The notes beneath the pieces are model-generated. The model was not told where the DNA came from. It ran no database searches and saw only the letters and a list, made by a program, of their open reading frames with translations. Of a DNA stretch of 40,792 nucleotides, positions 21,618 to 30,661 are shown piece after piece. Both the position numbers and the translations under genes were made by a program. The DNA lies in NCBI GenBank assembly GCA_900764725.1, contig CAAFPB010000391.1, forward strand, positions 1 to 40,792, written 5' to 3'. Position 1 is the first letter of the stretch, and every line of letters begins with the position of its first letter. Origin of the DNA: an uncultured Catenibacterium sp. (GTDB lineage Bacteria > Bacillota_I > Bacilli_A > Erysipelotrichales > Coprobacillaceae).

Positions 21618-21915
21618 TTTTTGATTTCTCCTTTATTTTCTTATACTCTGTAATTAAATTCTTAGCAACATCAAATTCTATATCTTCATCAATGACATAT
21701 CTTTTGATCAACTCTACAAACTCATCATTGTCTGTTTTGTCTTCAGATAATTTGATCTTATCAATCAATTTATTCAATCTAACTCTTACTGTTGGATAAG
21801 TAACACCGTATAACTTAGCAACTTCTTTTAAAGAACCTGAAGCGAGTAAAAATCTTTTTATAAAAATCATATCTTCATCATCCAAATTTTTCATCCATAT
21901 AGGAACAGTATCCAT
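21610..21915 (-). CDS. DUF2089-family putative transcriptional regulator
   Basis: A 101-residue cytoplasmic protein. DDEDMIFIKRFLLASGSLKEVAKLYGVTYPTVRVRLNKLIDKI contains a clear helix-turn-helix and matches the DUF2089 family. The C-terminal half is charged and helical. ATG 21915 has GAGGTG seven bases upstream. The longer open frame upstream to 22146 is rejected because its translation is hydrophobic and overlaps the divergent lipoprotein gene. It lacks the N-terminal zinc ribbon found in some family members. Confidence 0.8.
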   Translation of the reverse strand: MDTVPIWMKNLDDEDMIFIKRFLLASGSLKEVAKLYGVTYPTVRVRLNKLIDKIKLSEDKTDNDEFVELIKRYVIDEDIEFDVAKNLITEYKKIKEKSKNG

Positions 21916-22115
21916 ATTTATCACCTCTATTTGTAATATAACATATTTATATTTTAAATAAAAGATAAATATTTTAACAATATTAAAAAATAAATTTAAT
22001 AAAAATAAAAACACTACTAGTTTTTTGATGAATATGGAAGTATTGTGTATTTTGATTAGGTTTGATTTATTTAGTTGTTTGATATGATATAGTAGTGTGG
22101 AATGGAGAGGTGAAT

Positions 22116-22544
22116 ATGAAGAAAATATTAATTTTATTAGTGACAATGATGTTATGTGCCTGCTTATCTGCAGAACCTATGTCACTCAAAGACAGCTATG
22201 GACAGTACAAACAGGAAGAAATCGTCTATGTGAATAAGAAGGATTTCATAAAGAAGAAGGATGCTTATAATGCCTATCTTGTTTATGAAATGAGTAAAGA
22301 TGCATGTACATTTGAAAGTGATTTAAAGTATCAGAATGTCCAATATAAGAAGGTTGAATTATCAAAGGATGAGAAAGAAAAAGTACCTGAAGCTTTGATT
22401 AAATATAACCTTTATGAAGGTGATAAACAGTTAGGTATTGCGGTTTACTTAGGTGAAGAAACTGTTTATATTTCTAGCTATGATCAATATGATGGGAAGC
22501 CTGTCTATATTGCGAAAATGAAAAAAATCACAAAGAAGAGTTAA
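22116..22544 (+). CDS. Small hypothetical lipoprotein
   Basis: A 142-residue predicted lipoprotein. The N-terminus MKKILILLVTMMLCAC has a lipobox-like LCAC with Cys16, then a Lys/Glu/Tyr-rich soluble domain. There is no recognised family. ATG 22116 is preferred because GGAGAGGTG lies just before it; an in-frame start at 22095 has none. It is divergent from the DUF2089 gene across an AT-rich gap and precedes the arg promoter, so it is probably monocistronic. Confidence 0.68.
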   Translation: MKKILILLVTMMLCACLSAEPMSLKDSYGQYKQEEIVYVNKKDFIKKKDAYNAYLVYEMSKDACTFESDLKYQNVQYKKVELSKDEKEKVPEALIKYNLYEGDKQLGIAVYLGEETVYISSYDQYDGKPVYIAKMKKITKKS

Positions 22545-22597
22545 AATTTACGAAAAACAGAAAATAAATAATTTTGTTTATATTTAAAGAAAAATTA

Positions 22598-22626
22598 TTG
22601 ACAAAGTAAAAAAGTGATTGTATTAT
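22598..22626 (+). promoter_or_regulatory. Promoter of the arginine operon
   Basis: TTGACA (22598-22603), 17 bases, TATTAT (22621-22626). Predicted start near 22633. The stretch 22545-22963 holds this promoter, the T-box, a leader peptide and a hairpin. Confidence 0.85.
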
Positions 22627-22632
22627 AAACCC

Positions 22633-22870
22633 AAGTTAAATAAACAAATCGATGAACGAGAAGAGTATCTTACAATCACCTACAGCGAGATGACATAGAG
22701 TGGAAGGTCATCAGGAAGATATAAGAGAAACGCACTCGGGAGAGTCTGTTGGAATTGAGTATAACAGAACGTGAATCTGCGTTAATGAAGAGGTGGTTTG
22801 TATGATACAAGCAACTAGAGTGGTACCGCGTTTATATACGTCTCTGGATTAATCCAGAGGCGTTTTTTGT
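22633..22870 (+). ncRNA. T-box riboswitch, arginine specific
   Basis: Landmarks are AGAAGAGTA of the specifier loop near 22660, the canonical T-box GAGTGGTACCGCG (22818-22830), and a terminator with arms CTCTGGATT / AATCCAGAG followed by CGTTTTTT. The likely specifier is CGC (22731-22733, Arg) in GAAACGCA. TCTTA and TAAGA enclose the upper side, and CGAG and CTCG the lower side of the loop. When arginine runs short, uncharged tRNA-Arg stabilises the antiterminator and argGHCJB is transcribed. Confidence 0.93.
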
Positions 22871-22880
22871 TTATTAAAGG

Positions 22881-22947
22881 GGTGTTTGATATGAAGGAAC
22901 GACGATCTAGTTAAGTAGTGGGGCATTAAAATAAAACATCAAACATT
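22881..22947 (+). promoter_or_regulatory. Second leader hairpin enclosing a leader peptide, before argG
   Basis: GGTGTTTGAT (22881-22890) can pair over ten positions, two of them G-U, with ATCAAACATT (22938-22947). The 3' arm directly abuts the argG ribosome site AAAGGAG (22948-22954). The 5' arm abuts the leader-peptide start codon, so a ribosome on the leader would open the hairpin. Confidence 0.5.
22891..22914 (+). CDS. Putative arginine leader peptide, seven residues
   Basis: The reading frame MKERRSS has an excellent AAGGGG ribosome site eight bases upstream (22877-22882). Codons four and five are both CGA, whereas Arg in the neighbouring genes is mostly AGA and CGT. It sits between the T-box terminator and argG. 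That suggests ribosome stalling on Arg codons as a second control layer. The product itself probably has no function. The evidence is position, ribosome site and the paired Arg codons; nothing experimental. Confidence 0.5.
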   Translation: MKERRSS

Positions 22948-22963
22948 AAAGGAGAAGAAAATT

Positions 22964-24187
22964 ATGGAAAAGAAAACATTTAAGAAAGTTGTATTAGCTT
23001 ATAGTGGAGGATTAGATACTTCAATTATTATTTCTTGGTTAAAGGAAAATTATGGCTGTGAAGTTATTGCGGTCGCTGCTGATGTGGGACAGGGTGCTGG
23101 AGAACTTGATGGTCTTGATGAAAAGGCTGCAAAGACAGGTGCTTCTAAATATATTTGTGTAGACTGCAAACCTGAATTCGTTAAGGATTTCTGTTTTGAA
23201 GCAGTTAAAGCCAATGCATTATATGAAGGTAAGTATATGTTAGGTACTTCTCTTGCAAGACCAATTATTGCGAAGAAGTTAGTAGATATCGCTTTAGAAG
23301 AAGGTGCAGATGCCATCTGTCATGGATGTACTGGTAAAGGTAATGACCAGGTAAGATTTGAATTAGCTATTAAAGCATTCGCACCAGATATGCCTATTAT
23401 TGCTCCTTGGAGAGAATGGGATATTAAATCAAGAGAAGAAGAAATCGAATATGCTGAAGCAAGAAAGATTCCTTTAAAGATCAACAGAGAAACAAACTAC
23501 TCTAAAGATAAGAACTTATGGCATTTATCACATGAAGGTTTAGATCTTGAAGATCCAGCTAATGAACCTAAGTATGATGAAATTCTAGAAATGGGTGTTT
23601 CACCAGAAAAGGCACCAGATGTTCCAACATATATCACTTTAACTTTTGAAAAGGGTGTTGCAGTTGCATTAAATGGTGAAAAACTTGAACCAGTAGAAAT
23701 GTTGACTAAGTTAAATGAAATCGGTGGTGCAAATGGTGTTGGTATCGCAGATATGGTTGAAAACAGACTTGTTGGTATGAAATCAAGAGGTGTATATGAA
23801 ACACCAGGTGGAACTATTTTATATGCAGCACATCAGAACCTAGAAGAAATTACTGTAGATAAAGAAACACAGCACTTTAAACAGCAGTTAAGCTTAAAGC
23901 TTGCTGATAATATCTATAATGGTCAGTGGTATACACCTCTTACTGAAGCATTACTTGCATTTGTAGATAAGACTCAGGAAAACGTAAATGGTGACGTTAA
24001 ACTTAAATTATATAAGGGTAATATTGTAGGTGCTGGTGTAACATCTCCAGATACATTACATGATTTACAGACAGCATCATTTGATGAAGATGATGATTAT
24101 GATCAGTATGATGCGAAAGGATTCATCACATTATATGGTTTACCAATTAAGGTAAAAGCTAAGTTAGATCAGAAGAAAAAGAAATAG
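22964..24187 (+). CDS. argG: Argininosuccinate synthase
   Basis: A 407-residue enzyme that joins citrulline and aspartate with ATP, the penultimate step of arginine synthesis. The ATP-binding P-loop AYSGGLDTS is at 12-20. [15 protein letters not shown] and the SPE and YETPGGTIL segments fit the type I enzyme. The length is normal. It is the first structural gene behind the arginine T-box, with AAAGGAGAAG before ATG 22964. The product is used by ArgH encoded 11 bases downstream. Confidence 0.97.
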   Translation: MEKKTFKKVVLAYSGGLDTSIIISWLKENYGCEVIAVAADVGQGAGELDGLDEKAAKTGASKYICVDCKPEFVKDFCFEAVKANALYEGKYMLGTSLARPIIAKKLVDIALEEGADAICHGCTGKGNDQVRFELAIKAFAPDMPIIAPWREWDIKSREEEIEYAEARKIPLKINRETNYSKDKNLWHLSHEGLDLEDPANEPKYDEILEMGVSPEKAPDVPTYITLTFEKGVAVALNGEKLEPVEMLTKLNEIGGANGVGIADMVENRLVGMKSRGVYETPGGTILYAAHQNLEEITVDKETQHFKQQLSLKLADNIYNGQWYTPLTEALLAFVDKTQENVNGDVKLKLYKGNIVGAGVTSPDTLHDLQTASFDEDDDYDQYDAKGFITLYGLPIKVKAKLDQKKKK

Positions 24188-24198
24188 GAGTTTAAGAC

Positions 24199-25581
24199 AT
24201 GGTATTGTGGAAAGGTAGATTTTCTAAAGAATTAAATCATGAAGTGAATGCATTCAATTCATCTCTTTCATTCGATCATCGTATGTATAAGCAGGATATC
24301 AGAGGATCTCTTGCTCATGCAAAGATGTTATGTAAACAGAGTATTATTGAAGAGAAAGATTATGAAGAGATTGTAGAAGGTTTAAATGCAATTTTAAAAG
24401 AGATTGAAGAGGGTACACTCCTCTTTGATCCTGAAGCTGAAGATATTCATATGTTTGTGGAAAGTGAACTCACAAAGCGTTATCCAGTGGCTGGTAAAAA
24501 ACTACATACAGGACGTTCTAGAAATGATCAGGTTGCATTAGATCTTCGTTTATATGCACATGATGAAATTCTAGAAATCAAGAAGATGTTAGTAAACCTG
24601 ATTTATACATTAACAGGTTTAGCTGAACATAACCTTGATACAATCATGCCAGGATACACACACCTACAAAGAGCGCAGCCTATTACTTTTGCGCATCATT
24701 TAATGGCTTATGCATCAATGTTCTTAAGAGATATTGATCGTTTAGAAGATGTTGATAAAAGACTTTATGTATCACCTCTAGGAAGTGGTGCACTTGCTAC
24801 AACAACTTATCCATTAGATAGACCATTTGTGGCAGAAGAATTAGGTATGCATGATATTATGTATAACTCTTTAGATGGTGTCAGTGATCGTGATTATGCG
24901 ATTGAGTTATCAAGTGCCTTAGCCACAATCATGATGCATTTATCAAGATTCTCAGAAGAAGTGATCCTATGGTGTTCATGGGAATTCAAGTTTATTGATT
25001 TGGATGATGCATATGCAACAGGTTCTTCTATTATGCCTCAGAAGAAGAATCCAGATATTGCAGAATTAGTAAGAGGTAAGAGTGCAAGAGTCATTGGTGA
25101 TGTGAATACATTACTTACAATGATGAAGGGACTCCCTCTTGCTTACAATAAAGACATGCAGGAAGATAAAGAAGCTTTATTTGATGCAATTGATGAAGTC
25201 AAGCTTTGTCTTCCAGTCTTTACAGATATGATGGCAACTATTACTGTACATAAAGATAAGATGAGAGATGCTGCTGCAAGAGGATTTATTAATGCGACTG
25301 ATTGTGCAGATTATCTCACTAAGAAAGGTATGCCATTTAGAGATGCTTATAAGATTACTGGGGAACTTGTAAGATATTGTATTGAACATGGAGAAACATT
25401 AGAAACACTTCCTCTAGATGTTTATACAGGTTATACAGATATGTTTGGTGAAGATGTTTATCAGGCTATTTCATTAGAAACATGTCTTAACAACAGAGCT
25501 GTTGTTGGTGGACCTTCTCCTAAAATTGAGATGGAGAATATTCATAGAATCAATCAGAAAGTGAGTGGATATTGTGATTAA
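24199..25581 (+). CDS. argH: Argininosuccinate lyase
   Basis: A 460-residue tetrameric lyase that splits argininosuccinate into arginine and fumarate. Conserved regions are GRSRNDQVALD, TVMPGYTHLQRAQP-like segments (here TIMPGYTHLQRAQP) and the family signature GSSIMPQKKNPD near residue 275, which carries the catalytic Ser. Full length. The ribosome site AGGAG is close behind argG. The last codons overlap the start region of argC, showing one operon. Confidence 0.97.
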   Translation: MVLWKGRFSKELNHEVNAFNSSLSFDHRMYKQDIRGSLAHAKMLCKQSIIEEKDYEEIVEGLNAILKEIEEGTLLFDPEAEDIHMFVESELTKRYPVAGKKLHTGRSRNDQVALDLRLYAHDEILEIKKMLVNLIYTLTGLAEHNLDTIMPGYTHLQRAQPITFAHHLMAYASMFLRDIDRLEDVDKRLYVSPLGSGALATTTYPLDRPFVAEELGMHDIMYNSLDGVSDRDYAIELSSALATIMMHLSRFSEEVILWCSWEFKFIDLDDAYATGSSIMPQKKNPDIAELVRGKSARVIGDVNTLLTMMKGLPLAYNKDMQEDKEALFDAIDEVKLCLPVFTDMMATITVHKDKMRDAAARGFINATDCADYLTKKGMPFRDAYKITGELVRYCIEHGETLETLPLDVYTGYTDMFGEDVYQAISLETCLNNRAVVGGPSPKIEMENIHRINQKVSGYCD

Positions 25582-26602
25582 AGCAGGTATTATTGGTGCA
25601 AGTGGTTATGCAGGATGTGAACTATTAAGAATCTTATTAATGCATCCTGAAGCAGAAGTAACAGCTATTTCTTCACATAGCTATACTGGTAAGAAGATTT
25701 ATGATCTTTATCCTAACTTCTATCAGGTATGTGATTTAGAGTTTATTGAAGATACAGAAGTCATTGAGAAAGCAGATATTATTTTTGCATCTCTTCCTCA
25801 TGGCTTATCTGAAAAGTATGCGAAGACATGTGTAGAAAAGGGTAAAAAGTTTATTGATTTAGGGGCTGACTTCAGACTTGATAAAGAAGAAGATTATCAG
25901 AAATGGTATGGTCTAGATTATAACCTACCTGAACTTCATAAGAATCAGGTATATGGTTTACCTGAAGTCAATAGAGATAAGATCAAGGATGCGACTATTA
26001 TTGGAAATCCTGGATGTTATCCTACAACTATTACTTTAGGTCTCTATCCTTTATTAAAGAATAAACTTAATGTATCACAGAAAATCATTATTGATTCAGC
26101 ATCAGGTACTACAGGTGCTGGTAAGAACTTAAGTGATGGTATGCATTTCCCAAGATGTAATGAATCATTCCATCCTTATAAAGTAGGTGTACATAGACAT
26201 ACACCTGAAATTGAACAGGAATTAAGTAAGATGAATGAAAAAGATGTACATATCACATTTGTACCTCATCTACTTCCTGTAGACCGTGGTATTGTATCTA
26301 CTATTTATGTTCCTGTAGATAAATCTCTTGAAGAAATCTATGAAACATATGTAGAGACTTATAAGGATGAACAGTTTGTAAGAGTATTACCTCTTGGACA
26401 GGTGGCAGACTTAAAGTTTGTGAAAGCATCTAACTATTGTGATATTTCATTACATATGGATGAACGTGATCATACATTAATTGTAGTATCTACAATTGAT
26501 AATATGGTTAAAGGTTCTGCTGGTCAGGCAGTACAGAATATGAATATTATGTATGGACTCGATGAGAATACAGGTTTAAATCTTGTCGCTCCATCATTCT
26601 AA
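25574..26602 (+). CDS. argC: N-acetyl-gamma-glutamyl-phosphate reductase
   Basis: A 342-residue NADPH-dependent reductase that makes N-acetylglutamate semialdehyde. GIIGASGYAGCELLR opens the nucleotide-binding domain, the catalytic Cys148 is in GNPGCYPT, and HRHTPEIEQ lies near the active site. The GTG at 25574, giving MIKAGIIGASGYAG, is chosen as it matches the usual start. An in-frame GTG at 25565 would add three residues. Either start lies inside the argH end, so translation is coupled. Confidence 0.95.
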   Translation: MIKAGIIGASGYAGCELLRILLMHPEAEVTAISSHSYTGKKIYDLYPNFYQVCDLEFIEDTEVIEKADIIFASLPHGLSEKYAKTCVEKGKKFIDLGADFRLDKEEDYQKWYGLDYNLPELHKNQVYGLPEVNRDKIKDATIIGNPGCYPTTITLGLYPLLKNKLNVSQKIIIDSASGTTGAGKNLSDGMHFPRCNESFHPYKVGVHRHTPEIEQELSKMNEKDVHITFVPHLLPVDRGIVSTIYVPVDKSLEEIYETYVETYKDEQFVRVLPLGQVADLKFVKASNYCDISLHMDERDHTLIVVSTIDNMVKGSAGQAVQNMNIMYGLDENTGLNLVAPSF

Positions 26603-26612
26603 GGAGGAAGTC

Positions 26613-27827
26613 ATGAAAGATATACTTGGTGGTGTTTGTGCACCAATAGGATTTAGCGCAAATGGTATTCATGCAGGAATGAGAAAGAATAAATCTAAGA
26701 AAGATTTATCTCTTATTGTGAGTGAAGAGTTATGTACAGCAGCTGCAACATATACACAAAATAAAGTTAAAGGTGCTCCTTTAACAGTTACAAAGCAGCA
26801 TTTAAAGAATGGTCGTGCAAGAGCTATTATCTGTAATTCAGGTAATGCGAATACATGTAATTCAAATGGTATTGAGCTTGCGAATGAAGTATGTGCTTTA
26901 GCTGCAAAGGAATTAGGTTTAAAGGAAGATGATATTATTGTCGCTTCTACTGGTGTTATTGGTCAGCCTATGTCTATTGATCCTTTTAGAGATCATATGA
27001 AAGAACTAGTAAAGGGATTAAATGTAGATGGGTCTCATGATGCTTGTTATGGAATCATGACAACTGATACACAGCCTAAAGAATATGCAGTAGAGTTTAA
27101 ATTAGGGAATACAAAGTGTCATATTGGAGCTATCGCAAAAGGTTCTGGTATGATTCATCCAAATATGGCAACAATGCTTGCCTTTGTGACAAGTGATGTC
27201 GCTATCTCTAAAGAATGTCTAGAAGCAATGGTACATGAAGTTGTCGATGATACATTTAATATGGTCAGTGTTGATGGAGATACTTCTACAAATGATATGT
27301 TATGTGTATTATCAAATGGTATGGCACAGAATAATAAGATTGTCTTAAAAGATCAGTCTTATAATGTTATGAAGGATGCGTTATATCATATTTGTGAACA
27401 ATTATCTCGTGGCATTGCGAAAGATGGTGAAGGAGCGACTAAGCTTCTTACATGTAATGTCAAGAATGCAAAGACACTTAAGGATGCCAAGATTGTCGCA
27501 AAGAGTGTTATCACTTCTACTTTATTTAAAGCAGCAATGTTTGGTAGAGATGCGAATTGGGGTCGTATCTTATGTGCTATTGGTTATTCTGATGCTGATT
27601 TAGACATCAATAAAGTATCCGTGACATTGGCTTCATCTGCAGGAGATATCCATGTTTGTGAGAAGGGCATGGGTGTCATCTTTGATGAAAACAAAGCTTT
27701 AAAGGTCTTATCTGAAGATGAGATTGATATTAATATTGATTTAAATGATGGTATGTGGGATGCCACAGCGTGGGGCTGTGATCTTACTTATGATTATGTA
27801 AAGATTAATGGGGAATATAGAACATAA
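26613..27827 (+). CDS. argJ: Glutamate N-acetyltransferase / amino-acid acetyltransferase
   Basis: A 404-residue ArgJ that moves the acetyl group from acetylornithine to glutamate, recycling it. The self-cleavage and nucleophile motif is intact: GMIHPNMATMLAF with Thr187 as the new N-terminus of the beta chain. GRDANWGRI and the terminal DYVKINGEYRT fit the family. ATG 26613 has AAGGAGG before it; an earlier in-frame TTG lies in argC. Whether it can also use acetyl-CoA cannot be told here. No argA was seen, so this enzyme may also start the pathway. Confidence 0.96.
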   Translation: MKDILGGVCAPIGFSANGIHAGMRKNKSKKDLSLIVSEELCTAAATYTQNKVKGAPLTVTKQHLKNGRARAIICNSGNANTCNSNGIELANEVCALAAKELGLKEDDIIVASTGVIGQPMSIDPFRDHMKELVKGLNVDGSHDACYGIMTTDTQPKEYAVEFKLGNTKCHIGAIAKGSGMIHPNMATMLAFVTSDVAISKECLEAMVHEVVDDTFNMVSVDGDTSTNDMLCVLSNGMAQNNKIVLKDQSYNVMKDALYHICEQLSRGIAKDGEGATKLLTCNVKNAKTLKDAKIVAKSVITSTLFKAAMFGRDANWGRILCAIGYSDADLDINKVSVTLASSAGDIHVCEKGMGVIFDENKALKVLSEDEIDINIDLNDGMWDATAWGCDLTYDYVKINGEYRT

Positions 27828-28681
27828 TGGAAGAAAGAGAAATATATCGAGCAAAAATCTTATCTGAAGCTGTTCCTTATTTACAGGAATACAATGGTAA
27901 GACAGTAGTAGTAAAATATGGTGGAAATGCGATGATCAATGAAGAATTGATGAACAATGTCATTTCTGATATATGTCTGATGACTTTAGTAGGTATTAAT
28001 GTGGTATTGGTTCATGGTGGGGGCCCTGAAATCAATAAGGCATTAAAACGTTCTGGTATAGAATCAAAGTTTATTAATGGGTTACGTTATACTGATGAAG
28101 AAACAATTGATATTGTACAGGAAGTATTAGCTGGTAAAGTCAATAAGAATCTTGTAAAGCTAATAATGAATGGGGGAGGCCGTGCAGTAGGTCTTTGTGG
28201 TATTGATAATAAGTTGTTAGAGGCGAAGAAGATTAAAGACGAATTAGGTTATGTAGGCACTGTTACACAGGTGAACAATCAAATCATTAAGGATGCAATC
28301 AAGAGTGGTTATATTCCAGTTATTGCATCTATTGCGATGGATGATGAAGGTAATAGCTATAATGTGAATGCGGATTATGCAGCAGCAGCTATTGCGGATA
28401 GTCTAGAAGCAGAAAACTTGATTGTAGTTAGTGATATTCCTGGTTTATTAAGAGATCCTCATGATGAAAATACATTGATTCCAGAGGTATCTATCCAGGA
28501 TGTAGAAAACTTAAAAGCAGAAGGTATTATTGCAGGAGGTATGATTCCTAAAGTGGATTGTATTACTCATGCATTAAAAGGCAATATGTCTAAAGCAGTC
28601 ATTATTGATGGTCGTATTCCACATTCTATTCTTATTGAAATATTATCTAAGGATGGTAGTGGTACACTATTCACAAGATAA
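27827..28681 (+). CDS. argB: Acetylglutamate kinase
   Basis: A 284-residue kinase that phosphorylates N-acetylglutamate, the second step of the pathway. VVKYGGNAM and VHGGGPEIN are the ATP and substrate glycine loops, and GGMIPK near the end contains the conserved Lys. The N-terminal extension before the core and Arg-containing C-terminal segment resemble arginine-sensitive, hexameric types, which is weak evidence for feedback control. The start overlaps the last base of argJ (TAATGG). It is the final gene of argGHCJB; argD and argF are not in the window. Confidence 0.96.
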   Translation: MEEREIYRAKILSEAVPYLQEYNGKTVVVKYGGNAMINEELMNNVISDICLMTLVGINVVLVHGGGPEINKALKRSGIESKFINGLRYTDEETIDIVQEVLAGKVNKNLVKLIMNGGGRAVGLCGIDNKLLEAKKIKDELGYVGTVTQVNNQIIKDAIKSGYIPVIASIAMDDEGNSYNVNADYAAAAIADSLEAENLIVVSDIPGLLRDPHDENTLIPEVSIQDVENLKAEGIIAGGMIPKVDCITHALKGNMSKAVIIDGRIPHSILIEILSKDGSGTLFTR

Positions 28682-28709
28682 CAGAGTTACATCTGTTATC
28701 TTTTTTTTA
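28675..28709 (+). terminator. Intrinsic terminator of the arg operon
   Basis: A perfect 11-base stem AAGATAACAGA / TCTGTTATCTT, overlapping the argB stop, is followed by a long T run. Confidence 0.95.
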
Positions 28710-28752
28710 CGTCTCAAATAGTATATTATTAAAGATAAGGAAGGGGAAGACG

Positions 28753-29703
28753 ATGAAAAGATTATTATGCTTATTATTATGTAGTATATTGTTTGTAGCA
28801 TGTGGTACTACAAAAGAGACAAAAAAGAAAGATACTGCAGTAGTAGAGAAACAAAAGAAAAAGGAAGAAGAAGCTAAGAAACTAGAGGAACAAAAGAAAA
28901 AGGAAGAAGAAGCTAAGAAACTAGAAGAACAGAAGAAACAGGAAGAAGAAGCAAAGAAATTAGAAGAACAGAAGAAGTTAGAAGAACAGAAGAAATTAGA
29001 GGAACAGAAAAAAGCTGAGGAAGCTAAAAGACAGGAAGAATTAAAACGACAACAGGCACCTGTTGCGACAAATAATAATGTTGTCGCAATTGATGCAGGA
29101 CATCAGGCAAGAGGTAATTCACAATTAGAACCTATTGGTCCAGGTGCTTCAACACAAAAGGCTAAGGTGGCAAGTGGGGCAACAGGAACTGCCACACGTA
29201 TTCCTGAATATCAGACAACACTTAATGTCAGCATGAAACTAAGAGATGTATTACAGTCTAGAGGGTATAAGGTTGTGATGATCCGTACAACTAATGATGT
29301 GAATATTTCTAATAGAGAAAGAGCTGAAATGGCCAATAATGCAGGTGCTGGTGCTTTTATTAGATTACATTGTGATGGTATTGATAATAGCGGTGTGACA
29401 GGTGCAAGTGTACAGGAACCAGCCAATGGTAATCCTTATATGAGTGCAGGTAATGTATCTGCTTCACAATCTTTAGGAAGAACAGTACTGAATCATTATT
29501 GTAGTACAACAGGTATTAGAAATAGAGGAATGGCCACACGTAATGATCTAAGTGGAATCAACTGGTGTAAGACACCTGTCTGTTTATTAGAGATGGGATT
29601 CATCTCTAATGGGGATGAAGATAGAAAGTTAAACAACAGTGATTTCCAACAGAAAATTGCGGAAGGCATTGCGAATGGTATTGATGCTTATTTTGGTCGA
29701 TAA
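28753..29703 (+). CDS. Lipoprotein N-acetylmuramoyl-L-alanine amidase with coiled coil
   Basis: A 316-residue cell-wall hydrolase. Lipobox FVAC with Cys17 anchors it, and a charged heptad-like stalk built from KKEEEAKKLEEQ repeats (about 33-97) holds the Amidase_3 domain (about 112-316) away from the membrane. Zinc and catalytic residues are seen as His in DAGH, Glu in RIPEYQ, His in IRLHCDG and Glu in LLEMGFISN. It cleaves the bond between muramic acid and the stem peptide. The ribosome site is GGAAGGGGAAG. Confidence 0.9.
   Translation: MKRLLCLLLCSILFVACGTTKETKKKDTAVVEKQKKKEEEAKKLEEQKKKEEEAKKLEEQKKQEEEAKKLEEQKKLEEQKKLEEQKKAEEAKRQEELKRQQAPVATNNNVVAIDAGHQARGNSQLEPIGPGASTQKAKVASGATGTATRIPEYQTTLNVSMKLRDVLQSRGYKVVMIRTTNDVNISNRERAEMANNAGAGAFIRLHCDGIDNSGVTGASVQEPANGNPYMSAGNVSASQSLGRTVLNHYCSTTGIRNRGMATRNDLSGINWCKTPVCLLEMGFISNGDEDRKLNNSDFQQKIAEGIANGIDAYFGR
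28852..28968 (+). repeat. Three tandem 39-base units coding the amidase coiled coil
   Basis: Units at 28852-28890, 28891-28929 and 28930-28968 encode QKKKEEEAKKLEE-type 13-mers. The first two are nearly identical in DNA; the third has drifted. Shorter 18-base KKLEEQ units follow to about 29010. Copy number could change by slippage. Confidence 0.85.
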
Positions 29704-29746
29704 TAATTGCATTCATGCCTATTAACTGTTTATAATGGTTCTTGAT

Positions 29747-29776
29747 AAGGTTATCCTTATAGGATAACCTTGAATT
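29747..29776 (+). terminator. Probable terminator after the amidase gene
   Basis: A perfect ten-base stem AAGGTTATCC / GGATAACCTT with loop TTATA is followed by a weak T-rich tail (GAATTTT). It lies 44 bases beyond the amidase stop. Confidence 0.6.
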
Positions 29777-29821
29777 TTAGAGTATATTCCTATTGGTTTA
29801 GTAGGAACAAGAGGTGAAATA

Positions 29822-30661
29822 ATGGATAACATAAAAGCGATAGAACGTAGTATTATTACAAACTTTAGAAAACCTTTATGGCGTAGATTTATTAAGGGTA
29901 TTCAGGATTATGAACTCATTGAACCTGGTGATAAGATTGCGGTATGTATTTCAGGTGGTAAAGATTCAATGCTTCTTGCGAAGCTATTACAGGAATTACA
30001 GAGACATGGTAAGTTTCATTTTGATTTAGAGTTTATTTGTATGGATCCAGGCTATAATCCTGCTAATAGAAAATTGATTGAAGAGAATGCAGAAAAGCTT
30101 GGTATTCCTATTCAGTTCTATGAATCAGATATATTCAATGTTGTACATGGTATAGATAAGAACCCTTGTTATTTATGTGCAAGAATGCGTAGAGGGTTCT
30201 TATATAATAGAGCACAGGAGTTAGGATGTAATAAGATTGCGTTAGGACATCATTTTTCAGATGTAATAGAAACTATTTTAATGGGGATGATGTATGGGGC
30301 TCAGATCCAGACTATGATGCCTAAGCTTCATAGTAAGAACTTTGAAGGAATGGAATTAATCCGTCCTATGTATTTGATTCATGAAGAAGATATTATTGCC
30401 TGGGTTGATAAGTTTAATTTAAAGTTCTTACAGTGTGCATGTCGTTTTACAGAAGAATCAGAAGCACGTGGAGAAATAGAACATACATCTAAACGTGCAG
30501 AAACTAAGGCGTTGATTAAGAAACTAAGAGAGATCAATCCTAAAGTAGAACAGAATATTTTTAAGAGTGTAGAGAATGTAAATCTTAAGACAATTATTGC
30601 CTATACTGATTGGGATGAATCAAAGAAGAGTTTCTTGGATTTTTATAAGGAGCAGGAATAA
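29822..30661 (+). CDS. ttcA: tRNA 2-thiocytidine biosynthesis protein TtcA
   Basis: A 279-residue PP-loop ATPase that thiolates cytidine 32 in certain tRNAs. The PP-loop SGGKDS is at 44-49. Cys116 and Cys119 in PCYLCARMRR, with the later Cys in LQCACR, are those that hold the iron-sulphur cluster in this family. GHHFSDVIET is also conserved. AGAGGTGA precedes ATG 29822. It overlaps tcdA by one base, so two tRNA-modifying enzymes are cotranscribed. Confidence 0.92.
   Translation: MDNIKAIERSIITNFRKPLWRRFIKGIQDYELIEPGDKIAVCISGGKDSMLLAKLLQELQRHGKFHFDLEFICMDPGYNPANRKLIEENAEKLGIPIQFYESDIFNVVHGIDKNPCYLCARMRRGFLYNRAQELGCNKIALGHHFSDVIETILMGMMYGAQIQTMMPKLHSKNFEGMELIRPMYLIHEEDIIAWVDKFNLKFLQCACRFTEESEARGEIEHTSKRAETKALIKKLREINPKVEQNIFKSVENVNLKTIIAYTDWDESKKSFLDFYKEQE

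Noticed and set aside
21916..22146. Upstream extension of the DUF2089 reading frame on the - strand
   Set aside because: Its translation is a low-complexity hydrophobic stretch from an AT-rich promoter region, and it would overlap the start of the divergent lipoprotein. A good ribosome site precedes ATG 21915.
28852..29010. Repeat array as CRISPR
   Set aside because: The repeats are contiguous, in frame and code for a coiled coil; there are no spacers and no cas genes.
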